NCBI GenBank assembly: GCA_013297865.1
Contig: JAAFIP010000001.1
Span: forward strand, 186,001 to 250,000
From: Polaromonas sp.
GTDB taxonomy: Bacteria; Pseudomonadota; Gammaproteobacteria; Burkholderiales; Burkholderiaceae_C
Reading direction: 5' to 3'
Length of the DNA stretch: 64,000 nt
Shown piece after piece: positions 52,994 through 62,318 of the stretch (the stretch's first letter is position 1; the number at the start of each line of letters is the position of its first letter). The translations under genes and the position numbers were made by a program. The notes beneath the pieces were generated by a model that ran no database searches, was not told the origin of the DNA, and saw nothing but the letters and a program-made list of their open reading frames with translations.

Positions 52994-54124
52994 ATGGTCA
53001 CCCTGCGCAAACTCCTGCACCGCGAAATCATGGCCAGCGTCACTTATGTGGCGCTGTCTTTTCTGGCCCTGTTTTCCTTTTTTGACCTGGTGGAAGAGCT
53101 CGGCGATGTAGGAAAAGGCGCCGCAGGCAAGGTCTACAAGCTGAGCAACGCTGCGCTGCACACGCTGATGTGGACACCCAACAGGCTGTACGAACTGATG
53201 CCTATTGCCGTGCTGATAGGCTGCATCGTGGTGATGGCGCGTTTTGCCCAGAGCTCTGAGTTCACCATCTTGCGCACCAGTGGCATGGGCCCCTGGCGTG
53301 CCCTGCGCAGCCTGCTGAGCTTGGGCCTGCTGTTTACCTTGCTGACCTTTGCGATTGGCGACTACATCGCCCCTGCCAGCACGCGGGCAGCGCAGCTGAT
53401 CAAATCGCGCTACACCGGGCAGATCACGGTAGGCCAGACGGGCGCCTGGCTCAAGGAAAGACAGCCCTTTAGCAGTTTTGCGGTCAATGTGGGCGCCCTG
53501 TCCAATGACGGCAAGATGAGCAATATCAAGATTTTTGAATTCAACTCCAAAGGCCAGATCATCTCTACACTGCAGGCGGCCAAAGGAGAGTTTGCCAACG
53601 ACGATTCGTGGACCCTGCGAGGTGTCAAGCGCTCGGAGTTCATGATTCAGGGCACTGACGACAAGAACGCCAGCCAGAACAGCCGCGTGCTGCACGACAG
53701 CACTGCCCAGGACTACCGCTGGCCCACCAGCCTGTCTGCTGAGATGGTGTCGGTCGCCTTGCTCAAGCCCGAGCGCATGCGCACCATCGACCTGTACCAA
53801 TACACCCAGCATCTGCAGGCCAACGGCCAGACCTCCCAGCGCTACGAGATCGAGTTCTGGCGCAAGGTGTTTTACCCGCTCAGCTGCATGGTCATGGTGG
53901 TGCTGGCCCTGCCCTTTGCCTATCTGCACTTTCGCTCGGGCTCCATCAGCGGCTATGTGTTCATCGGGGTGTTGATCGGCATCAGCTTTTTCCTGCTCAA
54001 CAACGTCTTTGGCTATGTAGGCAACCTCAACAATTGGGAGCCATGGTTTGCCGCGGCCGTTCCAGGCATTCTCTATTCGCTGGCATCACTGGCGGCCTTT
54101 GGCTGGCTGGTGTTGCGGCGTTGA
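52994..54124 (+). CDS. lptG: LPS export permease LptG
   Basis: 376 residues from the ATG at 52994. Second half of the LptFG permease: N-terminal helix pair with SFFDLVEELGDVGKG, a cytoplasm-facing coupling region near LRTSGMGPW, the periplasmic jellyroll, and FWRKVFYPLSCMVMVVLALPFAYLHFRSGSISG at the start of the C-terminal helices. LPS enters the transporter between LptF and LptG. Confidence 0.95.
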   Translation: MVTLRKLLHREIMASVTYVALSFLALFSFFDLVEELGDVGKGAAGKVYKLSNAALHTLMWTPNRLYELMPIAVLIGCIVVMARFAQSSEFTILRTSGMGPWRALRSLLSLGLLFTLLTFAIGDYIAPASTRAAQLIKSRYTGQITVGQTGAWLKERQPFSSFAVNVGALSNDGKMSNIKIFEFNSKGQIISTLQAAKGEFANDDSWTLRGVKRSEFMIQGTDDKNASQNSRVLHDSTAQDYRWPTSLSAEMVSVALLKPERMRTIDLYQYTQHLQANGQTSQRYEIEFWRKVFYPLSCMVMVVLALPFAYLHFRSGSISGYVFIGVLIGISFFLLNNVFGYVGNLNNWEPWFAAAVPGILYSLASLAAFGWLVLRR

Positions 54125-54132
54125 CGCACCCA

Positions 54133-54510
54133 ATGGATCTGCCCATGCCTTCACCCCAAGCCATCATTTTGTTTGCCCACGGATCGCGCGACCCCCTTTG
54201 GCGCGCGCCACTGGAGGCCGTGGCCAGCACCATCGCCGCCCAGCACACACAGCTGAGCGTGCAATGCGCCTACCTGGAGCTGTGCCAGCCCGATTTGCCC
54301 ACCGTAGCGGCGCAGTTCGTCGCCAATGGCGCCCAGCGCATCCGCATCGTGCCCATGTTCCTGGGCATGGGCAAACATGCCCGCGAAGACCTGCCCGAAC
54401 TGGTCACCGCCCTGCGCGCAGCCCATCCGCAAGCAGATTTTGAAGTCACAGGCGCAGTGGGTGAAGACCCGCAGGTCACGGCTTTGCTGGCGCAGATTGC
54501 GGTGGGGTAA
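54133..54510 (+). CDS. CbiX/SirB-like sirohydrochlorin chelatase family protein (short form)
   Basis: 125 residues, ATG at 54133, 8 bases after lptG. The N-terminal ILFAHGSRDPLWRAPLE is the signature of the family, with the metal-binding His; IRIVPMFLGMGKHAREDLPELV contains the second conserved His region. Short single-domain members insert cobalt, nickel or iron into sirohydrochlorin. No other tetrapyrrole genes are near, so the metal is not predictable. Confidence 0.88.
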   Translation: MDLPMPSPQAIILFAHGSRDPLWRAPLEAVASTIAAQHTQLSVQCAYLELCQPDLPTVAAQFVANGAQRIRIVPMFLGMGKHAREDLPELVTALRAAHPQADFEVTGAVGEDPQVTALLAQIAVG

Positions 54511-54575
54511 TGACATTTTCCCAAATGATGGCAGAGGCTGGCTTGATCATCTTGTCAAACGCTGCGACTTAGTGG

Positions 54576-54881
54576 GATCTGGTCGGCGGTGCGCTCAGCT
54601 CCGCGGCTGTCCCCTGCGTCGGCCTAGGGCCGACAGCTCCTCCTTGATGCCGCTGCGCTGAGCGCACCGCCGACCAGATCTTGCAGGCGTAGTGGCTATT
54701 GAACGGTCGCACGCTGACCGTGCTTAATCCAGGCAAGGTAGTAAACATTCAACCGCTGCACTCCAACATGGTCGCTGCCCCGGCGCTTGGGGTGAGTGGC
54801 GCAGCGGCATCAAGGAGGAGTCGACGGCCCTAGGCCGCCACGGGGGACAGCCGCGGAGCCAATCACCCCAAGTGCCGGGGC
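54576..54881 (+). repeat. Twin-hairpin element with complementary 59-base loops
   Basis: Hairpin 1 has a perfect 23-bp stem (54576-54598 with 54658-54680) and a 59-base loop. Hairpin 2 has 23-base arms (54777-54799, 54859-54881; two imperfect pairs) and a 59-base loop. The second loop, reverse-complemented, matches the first at 53 of 59 positions. Loops contain a GGCCTAGGGCC-like palindrome. The sequence is unrelated to the 28.5/37.1 kb elements but the plan is the same. Confidence 0.9.
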
Positions 54882-54957
54882 GTACAAAGGTCCAAGCAAA
54901 CGATCGCCAAAAACCACGCTTTGAGCAAGCAGTTTAATAAAATAAATCGACCGCAGA

Positions 54958-54995
54958 CCAATAGAATATCGCGGGAGCAGCTATTAAATAAGTAG
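54958..54995 (+). repeat. 38-bp dispersed repeat (family 1), copy 12
   Basis: CCAATAGAATATCGCGGGAG, then CAG and CTATTAAATAAGTAG. It lies 11 bases before the stop of uvrB (minus strand). Confidence 0.94.
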
Positions 54996-55006
54996 CAAAT
55001 AACTAC

Positions 55007-57100
55007 TTAAGCCGCAGACAGCGGCACAATATTGTCGCCACCACTGGCACCAAAAGCCTGCTCACGCAGCAAGGCCAGCTGGTCGCGTACACGAGCGGCT
55101 TTTTCAAACTCCAGATTCTTGGCGTGTTCGATCATCTGCTTTTCCAGCTGCTTGATGCGTTTAGACACGTCCTTCTCGTTCATGTCTTCCACATGGGCGC
55201 GGTCCAGCTCGCGCTGCTCGGCGGCCTTGCTGGCTTTTTCGCTGTACACACCATCGATCAAATCGCGCACCTTTTTCACAATCGACATCGGTGTGATGCC
55301 ATTGTCCAGGTTGAACTGGGTCTGCTTGGTGCGACGGCGCTCGGTCTCGCCGATAGCTCGGGCCATGCTGTCGGTCATCTTGTCGGCATACAGGATGGCC
55401 CGGCCATTGAGGTTTCGCGCAGCGCGGCCAATCGTCTGGATCAATGAGCGCTCGGCACGCAGAAAACCTTCTTTGTCAGCGTCCAAAATGGCCACCAGGG
55501 ACACTTCGGGAATATCCAGGCCCTCGCGCAGCAGGTTGATGCCCACCAGCACATCAAACGCGCCCAATCGCAGATCGCGCAAAATCTCCACCCGCTCTAC
55601 CGTGTCCACATCGCTGTGCAGATAGCGTACCTTCACGCCGTTGTCGCTGAGATAATCGGTCAGCTGCTCAGCCATGCGCTTGGTCAGCGTGGTGATCAGT
55701 ACACGTTCATTCTTGTCAACACGGATGCGGATTTCCTGCAGCACGTCGTCCACCTGGTTGGTCGCCGGGCGTACCTCCACCTCGGGGTCCACCAGGCCGG
55801 TGGGCCGCACCAGTTGCTCCACCACCTGCCCGGCATGTTCGTTCTCGTAGGCGGCTGGCGTGGCGCTGACAAAGATGCACTGGCGCATGCGGCGCTCGAA
55901 CTCTTCAAACTTCAGCGGCCGGTTGTCCAGCGCGCTGGGCAGCCTGAAGCCATACTCCACCAGCGTGGTTTTGCGCGAACGGTCGCCGTTGTACATGGCG
56001 TTGAGCTGACCAATCATCTGGTGGCTCTCGTCCAGAAACATGATCGCGTCCTTGGGCATGTAGTCGGTCAGCGTGCTGGGCGGGTCGCCAGGGGCTGCGC
56101 CGCTTAAATGGCGGGTATAGTTTTCGATCCCCTTGCAGTGGCCGATTTCGCTGAGCATCTCCAGGTCAAAGCGCGTGCGCTGCTCCAGCCGCTGTGCTTC
56201 AACCAGCTTGCCCATGCCCACCAGTTCCTTCAGGCGCTCGGCCAGCTCCAGCTTGATGGTCTCGATGGCAATCAGCACCTTGTCGCGCGGTGTGACGTAA
56301 TGGCTGGACGGGTAGACCGTAAAACGCGGAATCTTCTGGCGAATGCGGCCCGTGAGCGGGTCAAACAGGCTCAGGCTTTCGATCTCGTCATCAAACAGCT
56401 CGATGCGGATGGCCAGCTCGGAGTGTTCTGCAGGAAAGACATCGATCGTGTCGCCCCGCACACGGAACTTGCCGCGCGTGAAGTCAGTGTCATTGCGCTG
56501 GTACTGCATGCGGATCAGCTGGGCAATCACATCGCGCTGGCCGCTTTTGTCGCCCGTGCGCAGCGTCATGATCATCTTGTGGTAGCTCTCGGGCTCGCCG
56601 ATACCGTAGATGGCCGACACGGTGGCCACAATCACCACATCACGCCGCTCCAGAATCGACTTGGTGCACGACAGGCGCATCTGCTCGATATGCTCGTTGA
56701 TCGCAGAGTCTTTTTCGATAAACAGGTCGCGCTGCGGCACATAGGCCTCGGGCTGGTAGTAGTCGTAGTAGCTGACGAAGTACTCCACCGCGTTCTTGGG
56801 GAAAAATTCGCGGAATTCACTGTACAGCTGTGCCGCTAATGTTTTGTTGGGCGCAAACACAATCGCAGGCCGCCCCAGCCGGGCAATCACATTGGCCATG
56901 GTGAATGTCTTGCCCGAGCCTGTGACCCCCAGCAGGGTCTGAAACACCTCACCATCGCTCACACCCTCCACCAGCTTCGTAATCGCCGTGGGCTGGTCTC
57001 CTGCGGGCGCATAGGGCTGAAACAGCTCAAACGGCGAGCCGGGATAGCGCACAAACTCGCCTTTTTGGGTCTGTGGAATAACTTCGGCTAAATCTTGCAT
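55007..57100 (-). CDS. uvrB: Excinuclease ABC subunit UvrB
   Basis: 697 residues. DNA damage verification helicase of nucleotide excision repair. Walker [10 protein letters not shown] near residue 59, beta-hairpin [12 protein letters not shown] near 112, helicase motif [10 protein letters not shown] near 355, ATP-dependent motif [18 protein letters not shown] and the C-terminal UVR domain ([20 protein letters not shown]) that contacts UvrC. Stop at 55007, next to a family 1 repeat. Upstream (57101-57383) lies a family 2 inverted repeat shared with the divergent aminotransferase. Confidence 0.97.
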   Translation of the reverse strand: MQDLAEVIPQTQKGEFVRYPGSPFELFQPYAPAGDQPTAITKLVEGVSDGEVFQTLLGVTGSGKTFTMANVIARLGRPAIVFAPNKTLAAQLYSEFREFFPKNAVEYFVSYYDYYQPEAYVPQRDLFIEKDSAINEHIEQMRLSCTKSILERRDVVIVATVSAIYGIGEPESYHKMIMTLRTGDKSGQRDVIAQLIRMQYQRNDTDFTRGKFRVRGDTIDVFPAEHSELAIRIELFDDEIESLSLFDPLTGRIRQKIPRFTVYPSSHYVTPRDKVLIAIETIKLELAERLKELVGMGKLVEAQRLEQRTRFDLEMLSEIGHCKGIENYTRHLSGAAPGDPPSTLTDYMPKDAIMFLDESHQMIGQLNAMYNGDRSRKTTLVEYGFRLPSALDNRPLKFEEFERRMRQCIFVSATPAAYENEHAGQVVEQLVRPTGLVDPEVEVRPATNQVDDVLQEIRIRVDKNERVLITTLTKRMAEQLTDYLSDNGVKVRYLHSDVDTVERVEILRDLRLGAFDVLVGINLLREGLDIPEVSLVAILDADKEGFLRAERSLIQTIGRAARNLNGRAILYADKMTDSMARAIGETERRRTKQTQFNLDNGITPMSIVKKVRDLIDGVYSEKASKAAEQRELDRAHVEDMNEKDVSKRIKQLEKQMIEHAKNLEFEKAARVRDQLALLREQAFGASGGDNIVPLSAA

Positions 57101-57168
57101 GGCTTTTTTGCTCGGTGGGGCTGTAGTCCCCGGTAAAATATCGGGTAATCCCGCAGATTAATACATTT

Positions 57169-57333
57169 TGGACGCGAAGTGCGCGAAAGTGACGCGAAGA
57201 ACGCGAAAAAGATAAAACCAAAATGAATTCAAAAATATTTCGCCTTGTGAGCAAACGTTGAAACAATTTTTGTATTTATTTTGTATTGCCTTTTTCGCGT
57301 CCTTCGCGCAACCTTAGCGCCCTTCGCGTCCGG
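57169..57333. repeat. Long inverted repeat (family 2), copy D
   Basis: The left arm starts GGACGCGAAGTGCGCGAA and the right arm ends GCGCCCTTCGCGTCCGG. It occupies most of the divergent uvrB-aminotransferase region (57101-57383), so it separates or overlaps both promoters. Arms are less perfect than in copy C. Confidence 0.8.
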
Positions 57334-57383
57334 AAGTCCTGAAGCCCGCATCCAAAACCTCAGCCACAGAAAGCCTTAAACAA

Positions 57384-58580
57384 ATGAGCATGTTCAGCAC
57401 CGTAGAAATGGCCCCACGCGACCCGATCTTGGGTTTGAATGAGCAATTCAACGCCGATTCCAACCCCAACAAAGTCAACCTCGGCGTAGGGGTATATTTT
57501 GGTGACGATGGCAAGCTGCCTCTGCTCAAGTGCGTGCAAGCTGCTGAGGCGGCCATGGCTGCTGCGCCCAAAGCGCGTGGTTACTTGCCCATTGACGGCA
57601 TTGCCGCCTACGACGCCGCCGTCAAAGGCCTGGTGTTTGGCCTGGAGTCCGACATTGTCAAATCCGGCCGCGTGGCCACGGTGCAGGGCCTGGGCGGCAC
57701 CGGTGCGCTCAAGGTGGGTGCGGACTTTTTGAAAAAGGTCTATCCCACCAGCAAAGTGATGATCAGCGACCCGAGCTGGGAGAACCACCGCGCGCTGTTT
57801 ACCAATGCCGGCTTTCAGGTAGAGCAGTACCCTTACTACGACGCAGCCACCCGCAGCATCAACTTCTCGGGCATGCTGGCCGCGCTGAACGCTGCAGAGC
57901 CTAACACCATCGTCGTGCTGCACGCCTGCTGCCACAACCCCACGGGCTACGATATCAGCGCATCGGACTGGGACCAGGTGGTCGCAGCCGTCAAAGCCAA
58001 AAACCTCGTCGCCTTCCTGGACATGGCCTACCAAGGCTTTGGCTACGGCATCAAGGAAGACGGCGCCGTGATTGGCAAATTTGTCGCTGCAGGCCTGAGC
58101 TTTTTTGTCTCTACCAGCTTCTCCAAGAGCTTCAGCCTGTACGGCGAGCGCGTAGGCGCGCTGTCTGTGGCCTGCGAGAGCAAAGAGGAATGCGACCGTG
58201 TGCTGTCACAGCTGAAAATCGCCATCCGCACCAACTACAGCAACCCACCCACCCACGGGGCCACGGTCTGCGCCAATGTGCTGAACACCCCTGAGCTGCG
58301 CGCCATGTGGGAAACCGAGCTGGGCGAGATGCGCGTGCGCATCAAGGCCATGCGCAGCGCCTTTGTGGACAAGCTCAAGGCTGCAGGCGTGCAGGCAGAC
58401 ATGAGTTTCATCACCACCCAGATCGGCATGTTCAGCTACAGCGGCCTGTCCAAAGACCAAATGGTGCGCCTGCGCAATGAGTTCGGCGTCTATGGCACGG
58501 ACACAGGCCGCATGTGTGTGGCCGCGCTGAACAGCAAAAACATCGACTACGTGTGCGCCAGCATCGCCAAGGTGATGTAG
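57384..58580 (+). CDS. Aspartate/aromatic aminotransferase (class I, PLP)
   Basis: 398 residues. Fold-type I aminotransferase of the AspC/TyrB kind: GARGYLPIDGIAAYD-like substrate entry (here GYLPIDGIAAYD), HACCHNPTGYDISASDW with the PLP-contacting Asn, FLDMAYQGFGYG with the PLP Asp/Tyr pair and STSFSKSFSLYGERVG with the Schiff-base lysine. Catalyses transamination of aspartate and probably aromatic amino acids with 2-oxoglutarate. uvrB neighbour on the opposite strand, a conserved pairing in betaproteobacteria. Confidence 0.93.
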   Translation: MSMFSTVEMAPRDPILGLNEQFNADSNPNKVNLGVGVYFGDDGKLPLLKCVQAAEAAMAAAPKARGYLPIDGIAAYDAAVKGLVFGLESDIVKSGRVATVQGLGGTGALKVGADFLKKVYPTSKVMISDPSWENHRALFTNAGFQVEQYPYYDAATRSINFSGMLAALNAAEPNTIVVLHACCHNPTGYDISASDWDQVVAAVKAKNLVAFLDMAYQGFGYGIKEDGAVIGKFVAAGLSFFVSTSFSKSFSLYGERVGALSVACESKEECDRVLSQLKIAIRTNYSNPPTHGATVCANVLNTPELRAMWETELGEMRVRIKAMRSAFVDKLKAAGVQADMSFITTQIGMFSYSGLSKDQMVRLRNEFGVYGTDTGRMCVAALNSKNIDYVCASIAKVM

Positions 58581-58602
58581 TCGCCCAGCTAGTCACGCAG
58601 CC

Positions 58603-59454
58603 TCAGGCGATGGCAAACGCGTCCATCGCCAGATAGCTGTACATCACCTCACGGCTGAGGTAGGCCACATCAGTTGCCGTTGCACCATCCCAGCCCCCGG
58701 CGCCCAGCGCGAAGTACAGCGGCACAAAATGCTCGTCGGTAGGATGGGCGTGCGCAGCCTGCGGTGCGTGGGCGCGGTAGTCCCATAGTGGGTTATCGCT
58801 AACGCCAGCCTGGCCAGAAGGCAGCAGCACTTGCTGCTCTATCCAGCGTGCAAAAGCGTCCACATAGGGCGCGGGTGCGGCGTCCAGAGCAGGCCTTCCG
58901 CTGAAAAACTCCCGCAGGTTGTGCGTCATGCTGCCCGAGCCGATGACCAGCACCCCCTCGTCGCGTAATGCGCCCAGCGCATGGCCCATCGCCCACACGC
59001 TGCGGGGGGTGTAGTCGGCAGGCAGGGCAATCTGCAGCACAGGAATGTCAGCATCCGGGAATAAATGCATCAGCGGCACCCAAGCCCCGTGGTCCAGCGG
59101 GCGCTCGTTGTCGGCTAGGGCGGCTATGCCCTGCTCTTGCAGCAGGTGCAGCACGCGCTGCGCCAAGGCGGGGTTGCCTGGCGCGGGGTATTGCAGGGCA
59201 TATAGAGGTGCTGGAAAGCCGCCAAAGTCATGCCAGGTGGATGGCTGGGCTGTGGTCATCACCGTTGCCGTAGCCGCCATCCAGTGCGGCGACATGACGA
59301 CGATAGCGCGCGGTTGGGCGGGCAAGCTGGCAGCCCATGCGCGCAGCGCGGGCGCCGTGCTGCCGTGCTCCAGCGCGAACATGGGCGAGCCGTGCGACAC
59401 AAAAAGCGCTGGCATGCGTGGCGCGGCAGTGGGCAGAGCGTTGGTAGTAGCCAT
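58603..59454 (-). CDS. DODA-type extradiol aromatic ring-opening dioxygenase
   Basis: 283 residues. Class III extradiol dioxygenase fold of the YgiD/DOPA-4,5-dioxygenase subgroup: FVSHGSPMFALE with the first metal His, VMSPHWMA with the second, LDHGAWVPLMHLFPDADIPVLQIAL and a C-terminal HFVPLYFALGAGGWDG. It cleaves a catechol-type ring using O2 and a divalent metal. Natural substrate unknown; no aromatic pathway genes are adjacent. Followed by a family 1 repeat on its upstream side. Confidence 0.88.
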   Translation of the reverse strand: MATTNALPTAAPRMPALFVSHGSPMFALEHGSTAPALRAWAASLPAQPRAIVVMSPHWMAATATVMTTAQPSTWHDFGGFPAPLYALQYPAPGNPALAQRVLHLLQEQGIAALADNERPLDHGAWVPLMHLFPDADIPVLQIALPADYTPRSVWAMGHALGALRDEGVLVIGSGSMTHNLREFFSGRPALDAAPAPYVDAFARWIEQQVLLPSGQAGVSDNPLWDYRAHAPQAAHAHPTDEHFVPLYFALGAGGWDGATATDVAYLSREVMYSYLAMDAFAIA

Positions 59455-59747
59455 GGATTGCAGTTAAGGGCTAATTGAGTCAATTCAAGCTTACTATTTA
59501 TTTGATAGCTGCTCCCGCGATATTCTAGGGCATCAGCGGCCTATGGGATTGAAAATCTAGCCCCGAACCGCTTATCTCAGCCCACTCTGACGGCAGCCCG
59601 CCCTGCCCATCCGTTTCGCAGAATGTGAGCAAGGGTCACTAAAGCCTGTTTTGCTTACGTTTTGCTACCGGCACTGTTCCAAGGTCCCATACCCGCCGCA
59701 GAGGCAATCGTTTAACTTCCACATACTTAAATTGTCAGGAGTCATCG
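59455..59747. other. 293-bp divergent intergenic region
   Basis: Contains family 1 copy 13 (59494-59529), otherwise no feature recognised. It must hold the promoters for the dioxygenase (minus) and the lipoprotein (plus); a TCAGGAGTC ribosome site precedes the lipoprotein ATG. Confidence 0.7.
59494..59529 (-). repeat. 38-bp dispersed repeat (family 1), copy 13, reverse, truncated at one end
   Basis: On the minus strand: AGAATATCGCGGGAGCAG then CTATCAAATAAATAG. The CCAATRG start is replaced by CCCT. It lies 40 bases upstream of the dioxygenase start on that gene's 5' side, one of the few copies in a 5' region. Confidence 0.9.
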
Positions 59748-60872
59748 ATGATCAGGCTAACTCGAAGCAAGGCAAGTTTACGTTTTTCGACAGCGGACAG
59801 TTGGCGGTGGGTGCTGTGCGCTGCTGCGCTTGCACTGGCGTCGTGCGGCGGCGGCGGAGGTGGTGGTGCGGACCCAGGCGCACCTGCTCAAGCTGGCCCG
59901 TCTGCCAGCGCCACCAACCCGCTGACTGGCACGATGTATTACGTCTTCGCTGGCAAGCTCAACAGGTTTGACATGGCGAGCAGCCAAAACACCGAAATAG
60001 CCACGTCTGCAGATTTCAAGAGAAGCACTTTTGATGTCAGCACAGACGGAAAAGAGATGCTGATCTTTACCGAACTGCCTAAAACCACGGACGCTTGGCT
60101 TTTCAACGTCAATTACAGCCTGGTGGACTCGAATAATCTGAAGCAAGTCAACAGCCAGTTCGCGGTACTCGATGACTCCCTGGGCGGCTGGGCCAAACTG
60201 TCGATTGACAAAAGCAAAGTGGCTGCGCTCTGGGAAAACCCATCTCCTCGAGGTGATAAACCGATTCAAAGCATCTATGTGAGAGACCGAACAGGCAAGC
60301 TGATCACGCGCTACGACAGAGACAGCGATGGCAACCCCATTACCGAGGCGGCATGGCTGCCTGATGGCAACCTGCTGCTCAACTCCAAACTGGGTATCCT
60401 GAAAACCACGGACACCACCTTGCTCAGGGCTAATGTGCTTTTCAAACCCAATCTGCCCTCCTGGGGTTACATTGCCGTCAGCCCCGATGGCAAACGCATC
60501 GCCCTCACCTCAGGCAGACACATCTACACGGTAAATATCGATGGCAGCAACCTGGTGCAGGTGACCAACTCCGACAAGGAGGACTCTGAAACTGCACCGC
60601 AGTGGTCGCCCGATGGCAAATACATTGCCTTTAGAGCCAGCCTGTTTGCATACACTACAGGCGGTGTTGTCCAGGGTGGCGGTACGATTTCGCAATTGCT
60701 AGTGGTTGCCGCAGACAACAAAACCTACACCCTGAGCAAAGAATACCTGGAAAGCATTGGCTCCTCGGGCATTCTCAGTGGCAGCGCCAATATCTCTGGC
60801 AACGGTATCTATGCTCTACAAAAAGCAGCTAACGCAAAAGTCTTTGCGGAGTATGACGTCGCCTGGCGCTAG
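59748..60872 (+). CDS. Lipoprotein with PD40/TolB-like beta-propeller repeats
   Basis: 374 residues. The signal peptide has a lipobox (ALALASC, lipidated Cys near 33) followed by a glycine run (GGGGGG) as linker, as in secreted lipoproteins. The body shows PD40-type propeller blades with YIAVSPDGKRIALTSG, WSPDGKYIAFRAS and similar patterns, the beta-propeller used by TolB and many secreted sensors. No enzymatic motif. Located in the outer membrane or periplasm. Stop overlaps the convergent ratB stop. Confidence 0.85.
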   Translation: MIRLTRSKASLRFSTADSWRWVLCAAALALASCGGGGGGGADPGAPAQAGPSASATNPLTGTMYYVFAGKLNRFDMASSQNTEIATSADFKRSTFDVSTDGKEMLIFTELPKTTDAWLFNVNYSLVDSNNLKQVNSQFAVLDDSLGGWAKLSIDKSKVAALWENPSPRGDKPIQSIYVRDRTGKLITRYDRDSDGNPITEAAWLPDGNLLLNSKLGILKTTDTTLLRANVLFKPNLPSWGYIAVSPDGKRIALTSGRHIYTVNIDGSNLVQVTNSDKEDSETAPQWSPDGKYIAFRASLFAYTTGGVVQGGGTISQLLVVAADNKTYTLSKEYLESIGSSGILSGSANISGNGIYALQKAANAKVFAEYDVAWR

Positions 60873-61225
60873 TAGCCCGGCTTGGCGCCCGGTCTGCGCT
60901 TGGCAAACAGCCCTGCGCTGCGCGCGCCTTGCTTGGCAAAACGCTCACGGCGCGCCACTTTGGGGTCGACACGCAGGGGGCGGCACAGCTCAATACGATC
61001 CTGGTCCTGCAGCACCTGGTCCGCTGCGGCCTTGACGCCCCAGATAGAGGCGTAGGCACGCAGCTGGCCACGTGCAAAGGCACCCTCAAAACGCACATCC
61101 TGTGCACACAGCGCCACCGCATCGCGCACACACGCGCCCTCGGGCAGCTGCAGCTGCAGGCTGTGCACCACGCGCGCTGCAGGCGCAAAGCACACGGTGA
61201 TGCACAGCATCTGGCCCTCAGTCAT
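60869..61225 (-). CDS. RnfH/RatB family protein
   Basis: 118 residues from the ATG at 61225. A ubiquitin-like beta-grasp: [40 protein letters not shown] with a conserved Leu/Pro pattern, then YASIWGVKAAADQVLQDQDRIELCRPL, and an Arg/Lys tail. It overlaps ratA by 8 bases. The ratA-ratB pair next to smpB is conserved. RnfH is named from the rnf clusters, but its molecular role is unclear. Confidence 0.9.
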   Translation of the reverse strand: MTEGQMLCITVCFAPAARVVHSLQLQLPEGACVRDAVALCAQDVRFEGAFARGQLRAYASIWGVKAAADQVLQDQDRIELCRPLRVDPKVARRERFAKQGARSAGLFAKRRPGAKPGY

Positions 61226-61682
61226 AAACCTGCACCGCCCTTTTGACAAACGCATCCACCAGACTGGAGGCAATTTTGTCAAACACCGGGCCGACCAGCG
61301 CCGCCAGGGTGGCGCTGTCAAAGTCGTAATGCAACTGCAGCTCTACCCGGCAGGCGTTTTGAGCAGCATCTCCCACGGGGCTGAAGAGCCAGGTGCCATG
61401 CAGCTTGGAAAACGGTCCTTCCACCAGTTCCAGCGACACGCGGCGAATGCCTTGCGCGTCCAAGCTGTGGATGTTGCGGGTGGTAAAGCTCTGGCGCACC
61501 CCGGCAAAGCTGATGCCCACCTGCGCTGTGACCTGGGCAGATTCGACTGGCCCCGCAGAGTCGATCACCTTGGCCTGGTCACACCACGGCAGAAACTGCG
61601 GGTAATGGGTCACATCAGTGACCAAATCGAACATTTGGCTAGCGCTGTACCAGATAAGGACAGATTTGTTGACGGTTTTCAC
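61218..61682 (-). CDS. ratA: RatA-type START/COQ10-like protein
   Basis: 154 residues. A polyketide-cyclase/START fold with [31 protein letters not shown] at the N-terminus and a C-terminal helix [17 protein letters not shown]. In E. coli RatA has been described as blocking 70S ribosome assembly; in mitochondria the COQ10 homologue binds ubiquinone. Both roles are candidates. It is divergent from smpB by 89 bases, the conserved ratAB/smpB arrangement. Confidence 0.9.
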   Translation of the reverse strand: MKTVNKSVLIWYSASQMFDLVTDVTHYPQFLPWCDQAKVIDSAGPVESAQVTAQVGISFAGVRQSFTTRNIHSLDAQGIRRVSLELVEGPFSKLHGTWLFSPVGDAAQNACRVELQLHYDFDSATLAALVGPVFDKIASSLVDAFVKRAVQVYD

Positions 61683-61771
61683 GTGAAGCGCGGCTACAGG
61701 CGGTAAGAGTTCTTAGAATAGAGGTTTGCAGCGTCCATTGTATTGGGGCCGCCGCGCCCCCATCCTCCCGT

Positions 61772-62272
61772 ATGACAAATAAGCCCGAATCGTCCACCAA
61801 AAAGAAGCCCGCCACTGGCGATTCGCGCATAGCCGACAACAAAAAAGCTGCCTTCAACTACTTTTTTGAAGAGCGCTTTGAATGCGGCATGGTGCTCGAA
61901 GGCTGGGAGGTCAAGGCCGTGCGCAACGGCAAGGTGCAGCTGACCGACGGCTACGTGATGGTGCGCAATGGCGAGCTGTTTTTGCTGGGCTGCCAGATCA
62001 ATCCCCTGAAAACCGCTTCCACCCACGTCAACCCCGACAGTGTGCGCACCAAGAAGCTGTTGATGAAGAAAGACGACATCCGCCGCCTGATTGGCAAAGT
62101 GGAGCAAAAGGGCTACACCCTGGTGCCTGTCAACCTGCATTGGAAGAATGGCCGCGTGAAATGCGAGATCGCTCTAGCCAAAGGCAAGGCCGAGCATGAC
62201 AAACGCTCAGTGGTAGCCGAGCGTGAAGGCAAGCGTGAAGTGGAGCGGGCCATGAAGGTGCACAACCGCTAG
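61772..62272 (+). CDS. smpB: SsrA-binding protein SmpB
   Basis: 166 residues. Binds tmRNA and places it in stalled ribosomes for trans-translation. Core oligonucleotide-binding barrel with [39 protein letters not shown], then [24 protein letters not shown] and a C-terminal tail ([14 protein letters not shown]) that enters the mRNA channel. The N-terminal 20 residues are an unusual Lys/Ser/Thr-rich extension ([17 protein letters not shown]). No ssrA gene is visible in this window. Confidence 0.95.
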   Translation: MTNKPESSTKKKPATGDSRIADNKKAAFNYFFEERFECGMVLEGWEVKAVRNGKVQLTDGYVMVRNGELFLLGCQINPLKTASTHVNPDSVRTKKLLMKKDDIRRLIGKVEQKGYTLVPVNLHWKNGRVKCEIALAKGKAEHDKRSVVAEREGKREVERAMKVHNR

Positions 62273-62318
62273 CGTTGGGCCTTGCACGCGACCGCAGCTT
62301 GGCCCTGACTGGACTGCT

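Larger units (their letters stand above)
54511..55006. other. 496-bp intergenic region with a twin-hairpin element
   Basis: No gene recognised. It is filled by a 306-bp element (54576-54881) and a family 1 repeat (54958-54995), with a short hairpin ACGGTC/GACCGT (about 54703-54721) in the spacer. Confidence 0.8.

Noticed and set aside
57116-57163. A fifteenth family 1 repeat (GGCTGTAGTCCCC flank, AAAATATCGGG core)
   Set aside because: The flank and part of the core resemble the family, but the GGGAGCAG core and the CTA-N9-TAG tail are missing. Too degenerate to call; possibly a relic.
61218-61682. RatA as a toxin-antitoxin pair with RatB
   Set aside because: The name suggests a toxin, but the START/COQ10-like fold and conserved linkage to smpB make a housekeeping role at least as likely. 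I see no evidence of toxin-antitoxin features such as autoregulatory operators.
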